Below are positions 24,077 through 31,831 of a stretch of 44,244 nt of DNA, piece by piece. This DNA is from DAOTXK01 sp034435395. GTDB taxonomy: Bacteria; Chloroflexota; Anaerolineae; Aggregatilineales; Ch27. Below the pieces are notes generated by a model, which saw nothing but the letters and a program-made list of their open reading frames with translations, ran no database searches and was not told the origin of the DNA. Numbering within the stretch: the stretch's first letter is position 1; the number at the start of each line of letters is the position of its first letter. Both the position numbers and the translations under genes were made by a program. The DNA lies in the NCBI GenBank assembly GCA_034435395.1, contig DAOTXK010000225.1, positions 1 to 44,244 on the forward strand, read 5' to 3'.

Positions 24077-24820
24077 TCACAGCGGATAAACCGGAATCCC
24101 CAGCGCCTCTAACACGGCCACCAGCAGCGGCGCGATGAGGAGCGCGGGCAGGAAGTTGGCCATGCGCGGCTTCTTCACGTCCAGCAGGATCAGCGACAGC
24201 CCGATCAGCAGCAGGCCGCCGGTGGCCGTCATCTCCGCGATCATCGGCTGGCTCATGACCTGACCCGCCGTCGCCCCCAGCAGCGCCAGTCCGCCCTGCA
24301 CCACAAACACCGTGATGATGCTGAAGGCCACACCCGGGCCCATCGCCGAGGCGAACGCCAGCGAAGCGAAGCCGTCCAGCACGCTCTTGATGGCCAGCAA
24401 TTCGTAATCGCCCGTCATGCCGTCCTGGATTGAGCCGATGAAAGTCAGCGGGCCGATGCAGAAGACCAGGCTGGCCGTCACAAAGCCGTTGATGAAGCGG
24501 GCGCGGGTCTCGTCAACGGCGGCGGGCGCGGCGGAGTCAGCCTTCCCACCGCCGAAGCGGGCCTGCAACCAGCCCCCAAAGGCGTTGAGCCGCCCGTCCA
24601 GGTCGAGCAGCTCGCCGATGATCACGCCGGAGCCGACGCTCAACAGGGGGATGATGATGTTGCCGGTCTCGAAGGCGTTCTGCAGGCCGACCGTCAGCGT
24701 GACCAGCCCCAGCCCGGTCACCACCGCCTGCTGGAGGCGTTCGGGCAAACGCTCGCCGACCAGCAGCCCCAGGCCGCTGCCGATGGCCACCGTGATCATG
24801 TTGATGAGGGTTCCGACCAT
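24077..24820 (-). CDS. DUF554 family membrane protein
   Basis: The 247-residue protein has about seven predicted transmembrane helices and the DUF554 (YdfK/YqgA) signature: a start of MVGTLINMITVAIGSGLGLLVG, GSGVIIGELLDLDGRLN, and FVTASLVFCIGPLTFIGSIQDG. The family is widespread in the inner membrane and has no established function; transport is assumed because of the topology. The start at 24820 is set by this conserved N-terminus and by GGGGTAAA just upstream; an in-frame start at 24886 would add an unrelated polar segment. The gene is preceded by a likely promoter and is divergent from the lipoprotein gene. Confidence 0.9.
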   Translation of the reverse strand: MVGTLINMITVAIGSGLGLLVGERLPERLQQAVVTGLGLVTLTVGLQNAFETGNIIIPLLSVGSGVIIGELLDLDGRLNAFGGWLQARFGGGKADSAAPAAVDETRARFINGFVTASLVFCIGPLTFIGSIQDGMTGDYELLAIKSVLDGFASLAFASAMGPGVAFSIITVFVVQGGLALLGATAGQVMSQPMIAEMTATGGLLLIGLSLILLDVKKPRMANFLPALLIAPLLVAVLEALGIPVYPL

Positions 24821-24865
24821 TTTACCCCGCCGTGGGTGAGGAAAGGCGCATGTCCAACCCAGACA

Positions 24866-24893
24866 AGTATAAGCATCCCGGCGCATTTGACCA
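24866..24893 (-). promoter_or_regulatory. Candidate promoter of the DUF554 gene
   Basis: On the minus strand TGGTCA (24893-24888) and TATACT (24871-24866) are 16 bp apart, about 45 bases before the ATG at 24820. Confidence 0.4.
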
Positions 24894-24904
24894 TGATTCC
24901 CGGC

Positions 24905-24933
24905 TTGTGGTGGGCTGGCATCGCCTGTAAACT
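24905..24933 (+). promoter_or_regulatory. Promoter of the leader ORF/lipoprotein transcript
   Basis: TTGTGG (24905-24910) and TAAACT (24928-24933) are exactly 17 bp apart, with TG just before the -10 box. Predicted start near 24940. Confidence 0.55.
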
Positions 24934-24963
24934 GCTACCGGCACAACACAAGGAGAATTCACC

Positions 24964-25026
24964 ATGATCCCCGCACGGCTGACGGTTATCGGTTTTACCT
25001 ACAGGAGGTACACATGTGGCGGATGA
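24964..25026 (+). CDS. 20-codon leader ORF overlapping the lipoprotein start
   Basis: ATG 24964 to TGA 25024-25026 encodes 20 residues (MIPARLTVIGFTYRRYTCGG). It has its own Shine-Dalgarno sequence AGGAG (24951-24955) at 8 bp spacing. The frame contains the AGGAGGT that serves the lipoprotein and overlaps its first codons by 13 bp. It may couple or regulate translation of the lipoprotein. It is seen only as sequence pattern, so expression is unproven. Confidence 0.4.
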   Translation: MIPARLTVIGFTYRRYTCGG

Positions 25027-25871
25027 TCCTGCCCGGCCTGCTGATGGTCCTGGGCATGCTGCTGGCGGGGTGTGGGAGCGAGCCGGTCGTCATCCCCACG
25101 GTGGCCCAACTGCCGACGGTCACGCCCGTGGAGGAAGTGTTCTTCACCCCGACCCCGGTCGTCATGCCGGAGACGGGGGAAACGCCGTCCGGCGGCGACG
25201 CTGAGAACCTCGGTGAGGGCGGCGAACCCGGCCCGGCCCTGGCCACCCCCACCCCGGAGACGCTGGCCGACCAGGGCGGCGGAGGGAGCGACGGCCCGTG
25301 CGCCCAGGCCGAAATGGACGTGCTGCTGGCGGAGGCCGATCTGGGCGCGCTGCGCGCCGACCTCGATGCCTTCATGGCCGGGCTACGGGAGCGGGCGGCG
25401 GTCCTCGGCGAATGGACGCTGTCCGATGAGCCTGATCCGTTCGCCGGGGAGGGGACGGGCGGCACGCTGCCGCTGGCCAGCCTCCGCTACCGCCGGGGGG
25501 AGCAGCAGGCGGCCAATGTGCTGGTGATGCGGACGTCAGGCGCGCTACGGGACTTCATGGACGTCTGCCTGGAAGACGCCGCCTATTTCCGGGAGGGAGA
25601 CTTTTCCGCCCGGACGACGGTGACGGTTGAGCGGCTGGGCATCGGCGACCATGGGGCGGTGGCCACGGTGGTCGAGCCGGTCGACCCGGAGACGAGCGAT
25701 ACCGGCCTGGCCGAGTGGCGGACGGAGATTTACGCCGTGTTGATTGGGGATACGGTCATCCAGTACATCAACATCCCGGCGATGGACGAAGCGATGGGGC
25801 TGACGCCCGTCTCGCGCAGCGACGTGATCCTGCTGCTGAGCGGGCTGGTCGACGCCGCCCGCGGGCTGTAG
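25014..25871 (+). CDS. Lipoprotein of unknown function
   Basis: The 285-residue protein has a lipoprotein signal peptide with lipobox LLAGC (Cys20), so it should be lipid-anchored on the outer face of the membrane. A Pro/Thr/Gly/Glu-rich linker (about 30-95) follows. The C-terminal part (about 95-285) has mixed alpha/beta character and two Cys residues that could form a disulfide. I do not recognise the family. A perfect AGGAGGT (25003-25009) lies four bases before the ATG at 25014. It begins inside the short leader ORF and converges on the DnaC-like gene, 25 bp away. Confidence 0.8.
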   Translation: MWRMILPGLLMVLGMLLAGCGSEPVVIPTVAQLPTVTPVEEVFFTPTPVVMPETGETPSGGDAENLGEGGEPGPALATPTPETLADQGGGGSDGPCAQAEMDVLLAEADLGALRADLDAFMAGLRERAAVLGEWTLSDEPDPFAGEGTGGTLPLASLRYRRGEQQAANVLVMRTSGALRDFMDVCLEDAAYFREGDFSARTTVTVERLGIGDHGAVATVVEPVDPETSDTGLAEWRTEIYAVLIGDTVIQYINIPAMDEAMGLTPVSRSDVILLLSGLVDAARGL

Positions 25872-25896
25872 CCGCATCGGCCTTCGGCGGGGGCAG

Positions 25897-27360
25897 TCAC
25901 TGGCGCTTGGGGGGACGGCGCGTGGACGCCCCCGGTCGGCCAGCGCCGGCCTTGGCGGAAGGGGCTTTCCTGCCCCGGTAGCTCGGCGCGGTGAGGGCGA
26001 TCACCGTGCTGCGCGATGGATCGACCATCCGGCTGGCCAGCCGCGCATCGATCGCGTCCAGCGGGCGCGACATGGTGAACACCGTCGCCAGCCGCGCCCG
26101 ATAGCGGTGGTCGACGAGCTGAAACAGCTTTTCCCGCGCCCAGGGGGAGGCATTCTCCACGTCCAGGTCATCCAGCACCAGCAGCGGCGCATTGCGGACC
26201 TCGTGGAACAGCCGGTCGTAGCTGGTCCGGCTATCCGGGCTGAAGGTGGCCCGCAGGTGATCCAGCAGGTCCGGGGCGGTGACGAACATGGCCGGCTCGC
26301 CGGCGTACTGGCGGTGATTGGCGATGGCGGCGGCCAGGTGTGTCTTGCCGCAGCCATATGTCCCGGTCAGCACCAGCCAGCCGGACGGGGCCTCGGCATA
26401 CCGCCGGGCGCGCTCAAAGGCGTGGTCCAGGTTATCCCGGTCCTTTTTGGGCAGGTCAGGCCGCTTATCCCACGTCTCAAACGTCATGTCCGCGTACAGC
26501 GACAGGTTGGTGAGCGCGCTTTCCTCCAGCGCGGATGCGGGCCGCCGGTAGTCCGGCGCGTTGATGGCCACGCTGCGCGTCAGGTTCTGGTCCACCAGGC
26601 GGCTGCGGATGCGCGGATCAATGGCCTCCAGATCGACGTTGGTGGTGACCACGGTGGGCAGGCGGTAACTGTATCGATGGTTGAGAATCTGGTAGAGCTT
26701 CTCCTGCGCCCAGGCGGTCGGGCTTTCGCTGCCCAGGTCATCCAGCACCAGCAGGGAGATGTTGCGCACCCGGTCGAACAACTCGTCGTACTCCACCTCG
26801 CTGGACGGGGCAAAGGTGCTGCGCAGGTGATCGAGCAGGTCCGGCGTGGTGAGGAACAGCGTCGGCACCCCGGCGTCCACGCAGGCATTGGCGATGGCGG
26901 CAGCCAGGTGCGTCTTACCGCAGCCATACCCGCCCTGCAACAGCAGCCAGCCTTCCAGCTCGTCGGCGAAGCGCTGGCTGACGCTTTTGGCGACCCGCAG
27001 GCTGCCCGCCTGAAAGCTGCTCAGATGATCCAGTTCGGTCTGGAAGTTGTGGAAGGTCTTATCGGCATGGGCGTCCAGGTTGCTGAGCTTGCGCAGCTCG
27101 CCCGCCCGTTTGACGCGGTGATCCGCCCCGCAGCGCGGGCAGGGAAACGCCTTGCCGAAACGCGGATCGGTGAGGTCCACGTCCAGGGTGATCACGCCGT
27201 AGCCGCCGCATACCGGGCAGGCCGCGGCTCGCTCAGCGTCGACGGCTGGGCTGGCCGACCCGGCATCAGCTTTCGATGATGTCGGCGTATTTTCCGGAGA
27301 CATACCGGCGGCGGCTTTCCTCAGAATCCGCCCCAGCGATTCCATTCCCTGGTCCGTCAT
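25897..27360 (-). CDS. DnaC/DnaI-like helicase loader with two tandem AAA+ modules
   Basis: This 487-residue protein contains a zinc-finger-like C48-X2-C51...C74-X2-C77 and two complete DnaC/IstB-type ATPase modules. Module 1 has Walker A GGYGCGKTH (143-151), Walker B LLVLDD (203-208) and sensor I TTN (239-241). Module 2, offset by 190 residues, has GTYGCGKTH (333-341), LLVLDD (393-398) and TMS in place of TTN. Both share YGCGKTHLAAAIAN. A basic Pro/Arg-rich tail follows. By family it loads DnaB onto DNA, and the gene lies in the dnaB operon. Known DnaC/DnaI loaders have one AAA+ domain, so this duplication is unusual. The ATG at 27360 (GGAAGGCAAGG upstream) overlaps the DnaD-like gene by 95 bp. 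IstB of IS21 is excluded by the absence of IstA. Confidence 0.88.
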   Translation of the reverse strand: MTDQGMESLGRILRKAAAGMSPENTPTSSKADAGSASPAVDAERAAACPVCGGYGVITLDVDLTDPRFGKAFPCPRCGADHRVKRAGELRKLSNLDAHADKTFHNFQTELDHLSSFQAGSLRVAKSVSQRFADELEGWLLLQGGYGCGKTHLAAAIANACVDAGVPTLFLTTPDLLDHLRSTFAPSSEVEYDELFDRVRNISLLVLDDLGSESPTAWAQEKLYQILNHRYSYRLPTVVTTNVDLEAIDPRIRSRLVDQNLTRSVAINAPDYRRPASALEESALTNLSLYADMTFETWDKRPDLPKKDRDNLDHAFERARRYAEAPSGWLVLTGTYGCGKTHLAAAIANHRQYAGEPAMFVTAPDLLDHLRATFSPDSRTSYDRLFHEVRNAPLLVLDDLDVENASPWAREKLFQLVDHRYRARLATVFTMSRPLDAIDARLASRMVDPSRSTVIALTAPSYRGRKAPSAKAGAGRPGASTRRPPKRQ

Positions 27361-27961
27361 CCTTGCCTTCCTTCTCCCATCGTTCCAGGATGGCCCGAAC
27401 GTAACGCCAGTTGCGGGCGTTACGGGTCACGGCAATGTGTACCGCCTCCTCGAGCCAGGCGGCGGGATAGGTTTGGGCGGCATCGCGCAGCTCGTCGGCG
27501 ATCAGAGGCGTCAGCACGCCGATATTTTCCTCGTACAGCTGGAAGATGTTGGGCCGCTCCGGCAGCACCTCCACCGGATGGTCGGCGTCGCCCGGGCGCC
27601 AGCGCCCCGCCGCGATCAGCCGGACCGCCGCCCGGCCATTGGGCGTGTTGAGGAAGTACAGCGTCTCCAGCCCGTTGACCGTCTCGGCGGTCACCACCAG
27701 CAACGTCTCGCGCCGGATGGCCCGCGCCAGCGCCAGCGCCACCCGCTCCGGGTCATCAAACGGCATTTCCGACGACTCGAAGTCGGCGCGGCGCAGGTAA
27801 CGGTACGTCCCGTCGCGTTGCTCCAGCGCCCAAAAACAATAGAGCGTGAGCTTAAGTTCGTCCGGGTCGTCGATGGCGGGCAGCAGATCGGTGAAAAAAG
27901 CGGCGGGCAGCCGGATCAGGTGGGTTTTGCCGGGCGCGAAACCGTCAAATTTGTCAGTCAT
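27266..27961 (-). CDS. DnaD-domain replication protein
   Basis: The 231-residue protein has an N-terminal region (about 10-110) that probably folds as a winged helix. A DnaD/DnaB_2 domain (about 140-200) includes YEENIGVLTPLIADEL and the diagnostic YxxxIxxxW motif YVRAILERW (Tyr187, Ile191, Trp195). DnaD proteins bridge the initiator or restart proteins to helicase loading. Its ATG at 27961 overlaps the dnaB stop as ATGA (27958-27961), and its last 95 bp overlap the loader gene, implying tight translational coupling. The C-terminal tail is polar and probably disordered. Confidence 0.88.
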   Translation of the reverse strand: MTDKFDGFAPGKTHLIRLPAAFFTDLLPAIDDPDELKLTLYCFWALEQRDGTYRYLRRADFESSEMPFDDPERVALALARAIRRETLLVVTAETVNGLETLYFLNTPNGRAAVRLIAAGRWRPGDADHPVEVLPERPNIFQLYEENIGVLTPLIADELRDAAQTYPAAWLEEAVHIAVTRNARNWRYVRAILERWEKEGKDDGPGNGIAGADSEESRRRYVSGKYADIIES

Positions 27962-30675
27962 AAAGCCTGGATATCATTCAAATCGACGCGCTGCTTGCGC
28001 AGGTTGACGAACTTGGTCTGTTCCTTGCGGAAGAGCAGGGTGACGGTGCCGGTGGGGCCGTTGCGGTGTTTGGCCACAATCACGTCGGCCTCGCCGGGGT
28101 GCTCGGTGGCCTCGTTGTACACTTCATCCCGGTACAGAAAGATGACCACGTCCGCGTCCTGCTCGATGCTGTTGTGAACGATGATATTATCAGATACAAA
28201 GTTGTGATGCGTCAGCACGGTGAGGTCGAATACTTCTTCCTCGCCGTCCGGCTCGATAGAAACGATCTGATCCCAGTAAACATCACTTTCGGCCAGGCGA
28301 ATGATCTCCGGCGACTTGACAGCTTGGCCCAACCGCGCCGCACGCCCACGACTGACGTTTTGCCGGTAAAGCCCTGTCCCGCAGTAGGCATTGCCAAGCT
28401 TGGCCTGCATCTGCCTGGCGGTGATCCCATTGGCCTGCCTGGCGGGCACGGCGTACATTTGCCAGATGTGGGAGGGGACCACATCACGGTTAGTATTGAA
28501 CGCTTTATCCTCCGTATACTGCGCGATCAACGCCAAGTCCCGCTGCTTGTAGCTCCCCACGGCTGCGACACGCTCAATGAACCGCTCAGTATCTTCTTTG
28601 CCCGTGACTATCACATGGTGCTGGTCTCGCCCCTTGCCCTTCTGTGGGACGCGCTTCAAACGGGCAGTGATGCCCAGTCGCAACAGGAGCGTACCCACAT
28701 CCTGCGCCAGGCCCTCACTGCTGGAACCGAAGAAAATCCTGGGAATATACCGTTTGCCTGCCCTGGTCAGCTTGATACATCCATCCGTCGCCCACAGGTG
28801 ACGCAGAAACAAAGCGATAGCTTCGGCTGGCTGCTGAAAAACGTCATCGGGAACACGCTTCTCGTGTGATCGAAGGCCAAAGACGCCCAGACCTGAGAGC
28901 CAGTCCGAGATCGGATTGCCGACGCCCTGGGTATGCTGCCGCGTGGTAGGAAGGTACACCTGATACCAGCTTCGTTCCCGCTTGATGCGCGGCCTGATCT
29001 CGTCGCCAAAAACAGAGGTGGCGAAGTCCACAACCATCTCCGCCAGGTCTCGCTCCCTGGTCGTGTACTGAATCACGTGCCTGGGCAGTGTGCAGCCGTC
29101 CCCGATCAGATGAGCCAAAAGGGCCAGTTCGGCGTCACTCATTGTCTGTTCGTATGGACCCGGCAGCACCCTGGGCAGGGCGATGTGCTCGCCTGCTGCC
29201 AGTTCGTCCAAGCGTTTCCACCCGCCGATGGTCAGGAACTTATGGTTCGCCGTGGCCCGGACCGACCGTCCCAGGCGCGTGGTCATGCGGTAGACTGGTT
29301 TAACACCCGTCGAAAAGGCATGGCTGACAACCGCCCGTTCCAGCTTCATCGTGGTTTCATTCAGCGCCCAGACGGCCACCCCGGCTTTGCCAACCAGGTC
29401 CCGGATGGGCACATGGTGACCGCTGTCAGCCAGCGCGACCAGTGTGTCTCCAGCCAGACAGCCCGATTCACGAAGGTCACTCAACTGGGGGCGTTTATCC
29501 TGGCGCTGCTCGACGGCGCGGCTGAGCTGGGCGGCGGAAACCAGCGGCACATTCAGCTCGCGGGCCAGCTCCTTGAGGGCGCGGCTGATGTAGGTGATCT
29601 CCTGCACACGGTTGATGTCCCGCCCCATCGAGGTCCCGGAGGACATCAATTGCAGGTAGTCGACGATGATCAGGTCCAGGCCATGTTCGCGGTAGAGGCG
29701 GCGGCACTTGGTCCGCAGTTGCATGGTGCTCACGGCGGGGGAGTCATCAAAGAATATCTTGAGGCCGCTCATCGTATCCACCGCATTGACGAAGCGCTGC
29801 CACTCGCTATCCCCCACCTTGCCCAGCCGCAGGTCCTGCGAGCTGATCCCGGTCTCCGAAGCGATCAGGCGCTGAACCAGCTGTTCATTGCTCATCTCCA
29901 TGCTGAAGATGGCGATGCGAGCGCCGCCCTGCCGCGCGGCGTTGAGCGCCAGGGTCAACACAAAAGACGTTTTCCCCATACCCGGCCGGCCCGCCACCAC
30001 GATCAGGTCGCTCTTTTGCAGGCCGCCTAGCAGCCGGTCGAGGTCGTAGAAGCCGGTGGGCACGCCCAGGGCCTCTTCCTCGCTCTCGCGCAGGCGCTCA
30101 ATGCGGTCAAAATATTCGCTAATGGCGATCCGCATCGGAAGGAGTTCCTGCCGCAGCCGCCGTTCCGTCACCGTGAACAGCGCCGCCTCCGACTGGTCGA
30201 TGACCTGGTTGATGTCGCGTTCCTGGTCGTGGGCCAGCTGGGCGATATCGCCCGCCGCGCCCAGCAGCCGCCGCCGGATGGCCGCCCGCTCCACGATGTG
30301 GCCGTACACCTCGGCATGCAGGGCGGTGGGCACGGTGGTCGGCAGGTAACGCAGATAGGCTTCGCCGCCGACTTCGTCCAATCGTCCCTGAGCGCGCAGC
30401 TCCTCGGCCAGCGTGCGCGTGTCCAGGGCATCGCCCCGCTCGTGCAGGCGCTCCAGGGCCTCATAAATCCAGCCGTGCCGCAAGATAAAAAAATCTTCAC
30501 TGGTCAGGAAGGAGCGGACCTCGTGCATGGCCTCCGGGTTCATGAGGATCGAGCCAAGCACCGCCTCTTCAGCCTCGACGCTGTGCGGGGCCAGATTCAG
30601 CGGGTCGGAGTCTCTGCCGTTAAACTCCCGCCGCTCCGCCGGGATGGACGAGCGCGCCATATCCTGATCGGTCAT
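27958..30675 (-). CDS. dnaB: Replicative DNA helicase DnaB with intein
   Basis: The 905-residue precursor holds a 475-residue DnaB extein interrupted by a 430-residue intein. The extein has the DnaB N-terminal domain (about 28-130), the linker, and the RecA-like helicase core with Walker A GRPGMGKTS (229-237), VDYLQLM (Walker B, about 338-344), and DLRESG before the intein. After splicing the sequence would read DLRESG-SIEQDADVV, the uninterrupted DnaB motif. DnaB unwinds DNA at the replication fork. The ATG at 30675 is preceded by AGGACTGGTAG. A terminator-like hairpin lies only 35 bp upstream. It is the first gene of the dnaB-dnaD-loader operon. Confidence 0.95.
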   Translation of the reverse strand: MTDQDMARSSIPAERREFNGRDSDPLNLAPHSVEAEEAVLGSILMNPEAMHEVRSFLTSEDFFILRHGWIYEALERLHERGDALDTRTLAEELRAQGRLDEVGGEAYLRYLPTTVPTALHAEVYGHIVERAAIRRRLLGAAGDIAQLAHDQERDINQVIDQSEAALFTVTERRLRQELLPMRIAISEYFDRIERLRESEEEALGVPTGFYDLDRLLGGLQKSDLIVVAGRPGMGKTSFVLTLALNAARQGGARIAIFSMEMSNEQLVQRLIASETGISSQDLRLGKVGDSEWQRFVNAVDTMSGLKIFFDDSPAVSTMQLRTKCRRLYREHGLDLIIVDYLQLMSSGTSMGRDINRVQEITYISRALKELARELNVPLVSAAQLSRAVEQRQDKRPQLSDLRESGCLAGDTLVALADSGHHVPIRDLVGKAGVAVWALNETTMKLERAVVSHAFSTGVKPVYRMTTRLGRSVRATANHKFLTIGGWKRLDELAAGEHIALPRVLPGPYEQTMSDAELALLAHLIGDGCTLPRHVIQYTTRERDLAEMVVDFATSVFGDEIRPRIKRERSWYQVYLPTTRQHTQGVGNPISDWLSGLGVFGLRSHEKRVPDDVFQQPAEAIALFLRHLWATDGCIKLTRAGKRYIPRIFFGSSSEGLAQDVGTLLLRLGITARLKRVPQKGKGRDQHHVIVTGKEDTERFIERVAAVGSYKQRDLALIAQYTEDKAFNTNRDVVPSHIWQMYAVPARQANGITARQMQAKLGNAYCGTGLYRQNVSRGRAARLGQAVKSPEIIRLAESDVYWDQIVSIEPDGEEEVFDLTVLTHHNFVSDNIIVHNSIEQDADVVIFLYRDEVYNEATEHPGEADVIVAKHRNGPTGTVTLLFRKEQTKFVNLRKQRVDLNDIQAL
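28171..29460 (-). mobile_element. DnaB intein (430 aa) with LAGLIDADG endonuclease
   Basis: The intein starts at Cys406 (TGT at 29460-29458, block A CLAGDTLV) and ends with the His-Asn dipeptide (Asn at 28173-28171), with Ser (28170-28168) as the +1 extein residue. Block B is TANHKFL (with the TxxH pattern). Blocks F and G are VFDLTV...HHNFVSDNIIVHN. The endonuclease part has two LAGLIDADG-like helices, LLAHLIGDGC and FLRHLWATDGC, each with an acidic residue. All splicing residues are intact, so it should be active. The insertion site, in DLRESG/SIEQDAD, is the same as that of the Synechocystis DnaB intein as I recall it. The lack of frameshift or stop suggests recent function. Confidence 0.93.
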
Positions 30676-30709
30676 AGGCTACCAGTCCTGCTGGTGGTCA
30701 CTGATGGGC

Positions 30710-30745
30710 AAAAAACGGGGCATGCCCTCACAAGACGGTTGCCCC
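30710..30745 (-). terminator. Rho-independent terminator upstream of dnaB
   Basis: On the minus strand GGGGCA (30745-30740) pairs with TGCCCC (30722-30717), with an inner GGGCATGCCC, and TTTTTT follows (30715-30710). It lies 111 bp after the BFN gene stop and only 35 bp before the dnaB ATG. It may end BFN transcription or attenuate dnaB. Confidence 0.6.
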
Positions 30746-30749
30746 GCCA

Positions 30750-30778
30750 GGTATCCGGTTGGACTCCGCCCACGCCAA
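30750..30778 (-). promoter_or_regulatory. Weak candidate promoter ahead of the dnaB leader
   Basis: On the minus strand TTGGCG (30778-30773) and GATACC (30755-30750) are 17 bp apart. If used, the transcript would begin just before the terminator hairpin. Confidence 0.3.
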
Positions 30779-30834
30779 AACGCGGGTCGCTAGACAGGCC
30801 TATCACAGCACGGTGGTATCCGGCGACTCGTGTA

Positions 30835-30851
30835 CGGCGCATCGTGCGCCG
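30835..30851. other. Perfect 7-bp hairpin after the BFN stop codon
   Basis: CGGCGCA (30835-30841) pairs with TGCGCCG (30845-30851) around TCG, four bases past the BFN stop (30856-30858). There is no T run, so it may protect the 3' end rather than terminate. Confidence 0.4.
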
Positions 30852-30855
30852 GTTG

Positions 30856-31401
30856 TTATTCGTCGCTATCCAGATCGTCCAGGTCCAGCTTGTCGATGAA
30901 GTCCGCGAACACGTCCAGGTCGCTTTCGCCCTCTTCAGGGGCCGGCGCTTCCTCATCTTCCCCGGCCTCGAGGCTCTCCACAATCTCCTCATCGGGCGTG
31001 GTGGCCGCCTGGATCATCACCTCTTCGGCGACGAAGATCGACGCTCCGGCCCGCACCGCCAGGGCGATGGCATCGCTGGGACGGCTGTCAATACGAATTT
31101 CGCGGCCATCCACATCCACGATCAACTCGGCGTAGTAGATTTCGTCGCGCAGCGCGTTGATGACGATGCGCTGCAGGACGCCGCCGAACGTCTCAATGAC
31201 CGACTTGAGCAGGTCGTGAGTCATCGGACGCTGAGGCTTGGGGCCGCCCTGCAGGTGCTGCAAATGAACGGTGATGGCATCGGCTTCACAGGGGCCGATG
31301 AAAATGGTCAGGTAGCGCTCGCTGGTGGTGTCCTTGAGGACAACAACCCGGTGCTGGGACATCAAGCTCACGCGGATGCTATCAATTACAACTTCAACCA
31401 T
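30856..31401 (-). CDS. Bifunctional nuclease family protein (BFN/DUF151)
   Basis: The 181-residue protein has the DUF151/BFN fold with the family signature SRPSDAIALAVR at about 105-116 and the preceding YYAELIVDVDGREIRID. Homologues in plants and Thermotoga have been described with nuclease activity on RNA and DNA, so a role in nucleic-acid turnover is likely. The C-terminal 45 residues (from about 137) are strongly acidic and probably disordered, an extension beyond the core domain. AGAGGATAGCC precedes the ATG at 31401. It has its own strong promoter and is divergent from the helical-repeat gene. Confidence 0.9.
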   Translation of the reverse strand: MVEVVIDSIRVSLMSQHRVVVLKDTTSERYLTIFIGPCEADAITVHLQHLQGGPKPQRPMTHDLLKSVIETFGGVLQRIVINALRDEIYYAELIVDVDGREIRIDSRPSDAIALAVRAGASIFVAEEVMIQAATTPDEEIVESLEAGEDEEAPAPEEGESDLDVFADFIDKLDLDDLDSDE

Positions 31402-31448
31402 GGCTATCCTCTTGTCCCCAAAGACTACAGTACTACAGCGTGCAGCGG

Positions 31449-31477
31449 ATTATAGAATCCTATGGCAGCAAACGCAA
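31449..31477 (-). promoter_or_regulatory. Promoter of the BFN gene
   Basis: On the minus strand TTGCGT (31477-31472) and a perfect TATAAT (31454-31449) are 17 bp apart. Predicted leader about 41 bases. Confidence 0.65.
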
Positions 31478-31595
31478 TAGACTGCCTGTTTTCCGGCGCG
31501 GTTTCATCGCCGGGCCGCCGCCTGCGCCGGAGGGGTTGACCCTGGTTGCCAGGCGGAAGAAAGGATAAACGCCAGGGAAGTGCGGCCCCAGGCGC

Positions 31596-31625
31596 TTGAT
31601 TATCGGGCTGAAAAACGGTTAGAAT
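31596..31625 (+). promoter_or_regulatory. Candidate promoter of the helical-repeat gene
   Basis: TTGATT (31596-31601) and TAGAAT (31620-31625) are 18 bp apart, about 200 bp upstream of the start codon. Confidence 0.4.
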
Positions 31626-31831
31626 CAAAGTGACCAGAGCCTGTTCCTGGAGCGCAGGTGAGATCCCGAGATGCCCTGAAGGGGCAACGCCGGTATAATC
31701 AGCCCCTAGATCGCAGCGGAAAAGCGGCTTCTTCCTCCGGTCAGGACAACGCCGGCTTGGCGCGGACTGGCAAAGGCCGGGCGCAGGCCGTCTCCCAACC
31801 TCAGCTTACCACAGATTGAGTGGGCACGGGT

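Larger units (their letters stand above)
31402..31831. other. 430-bp divergent intergenic region
   Basis: This gap holds the BFN promoter on the minus strand and at least one likely plus-strand promoter. A TATAAT at 31694-31699 (plus) has no -35 partner. No RNA gene or coding frame with a ribosome-binding site is evident. Confidence 0.6.

Noticed and set aside
25897..27360. IstB of an IS21-type insertion sequence
   Set aside because: There is no istA transposase, no terminal inverted repeats, and the gene is embedded in the dnaB-dnaD operon.
27958..30675. Broken or inserted dnaB gene
   Set aside because: The extra 430 residues have intein boundary residues and an open frame, so it is an intein and not a disruption.
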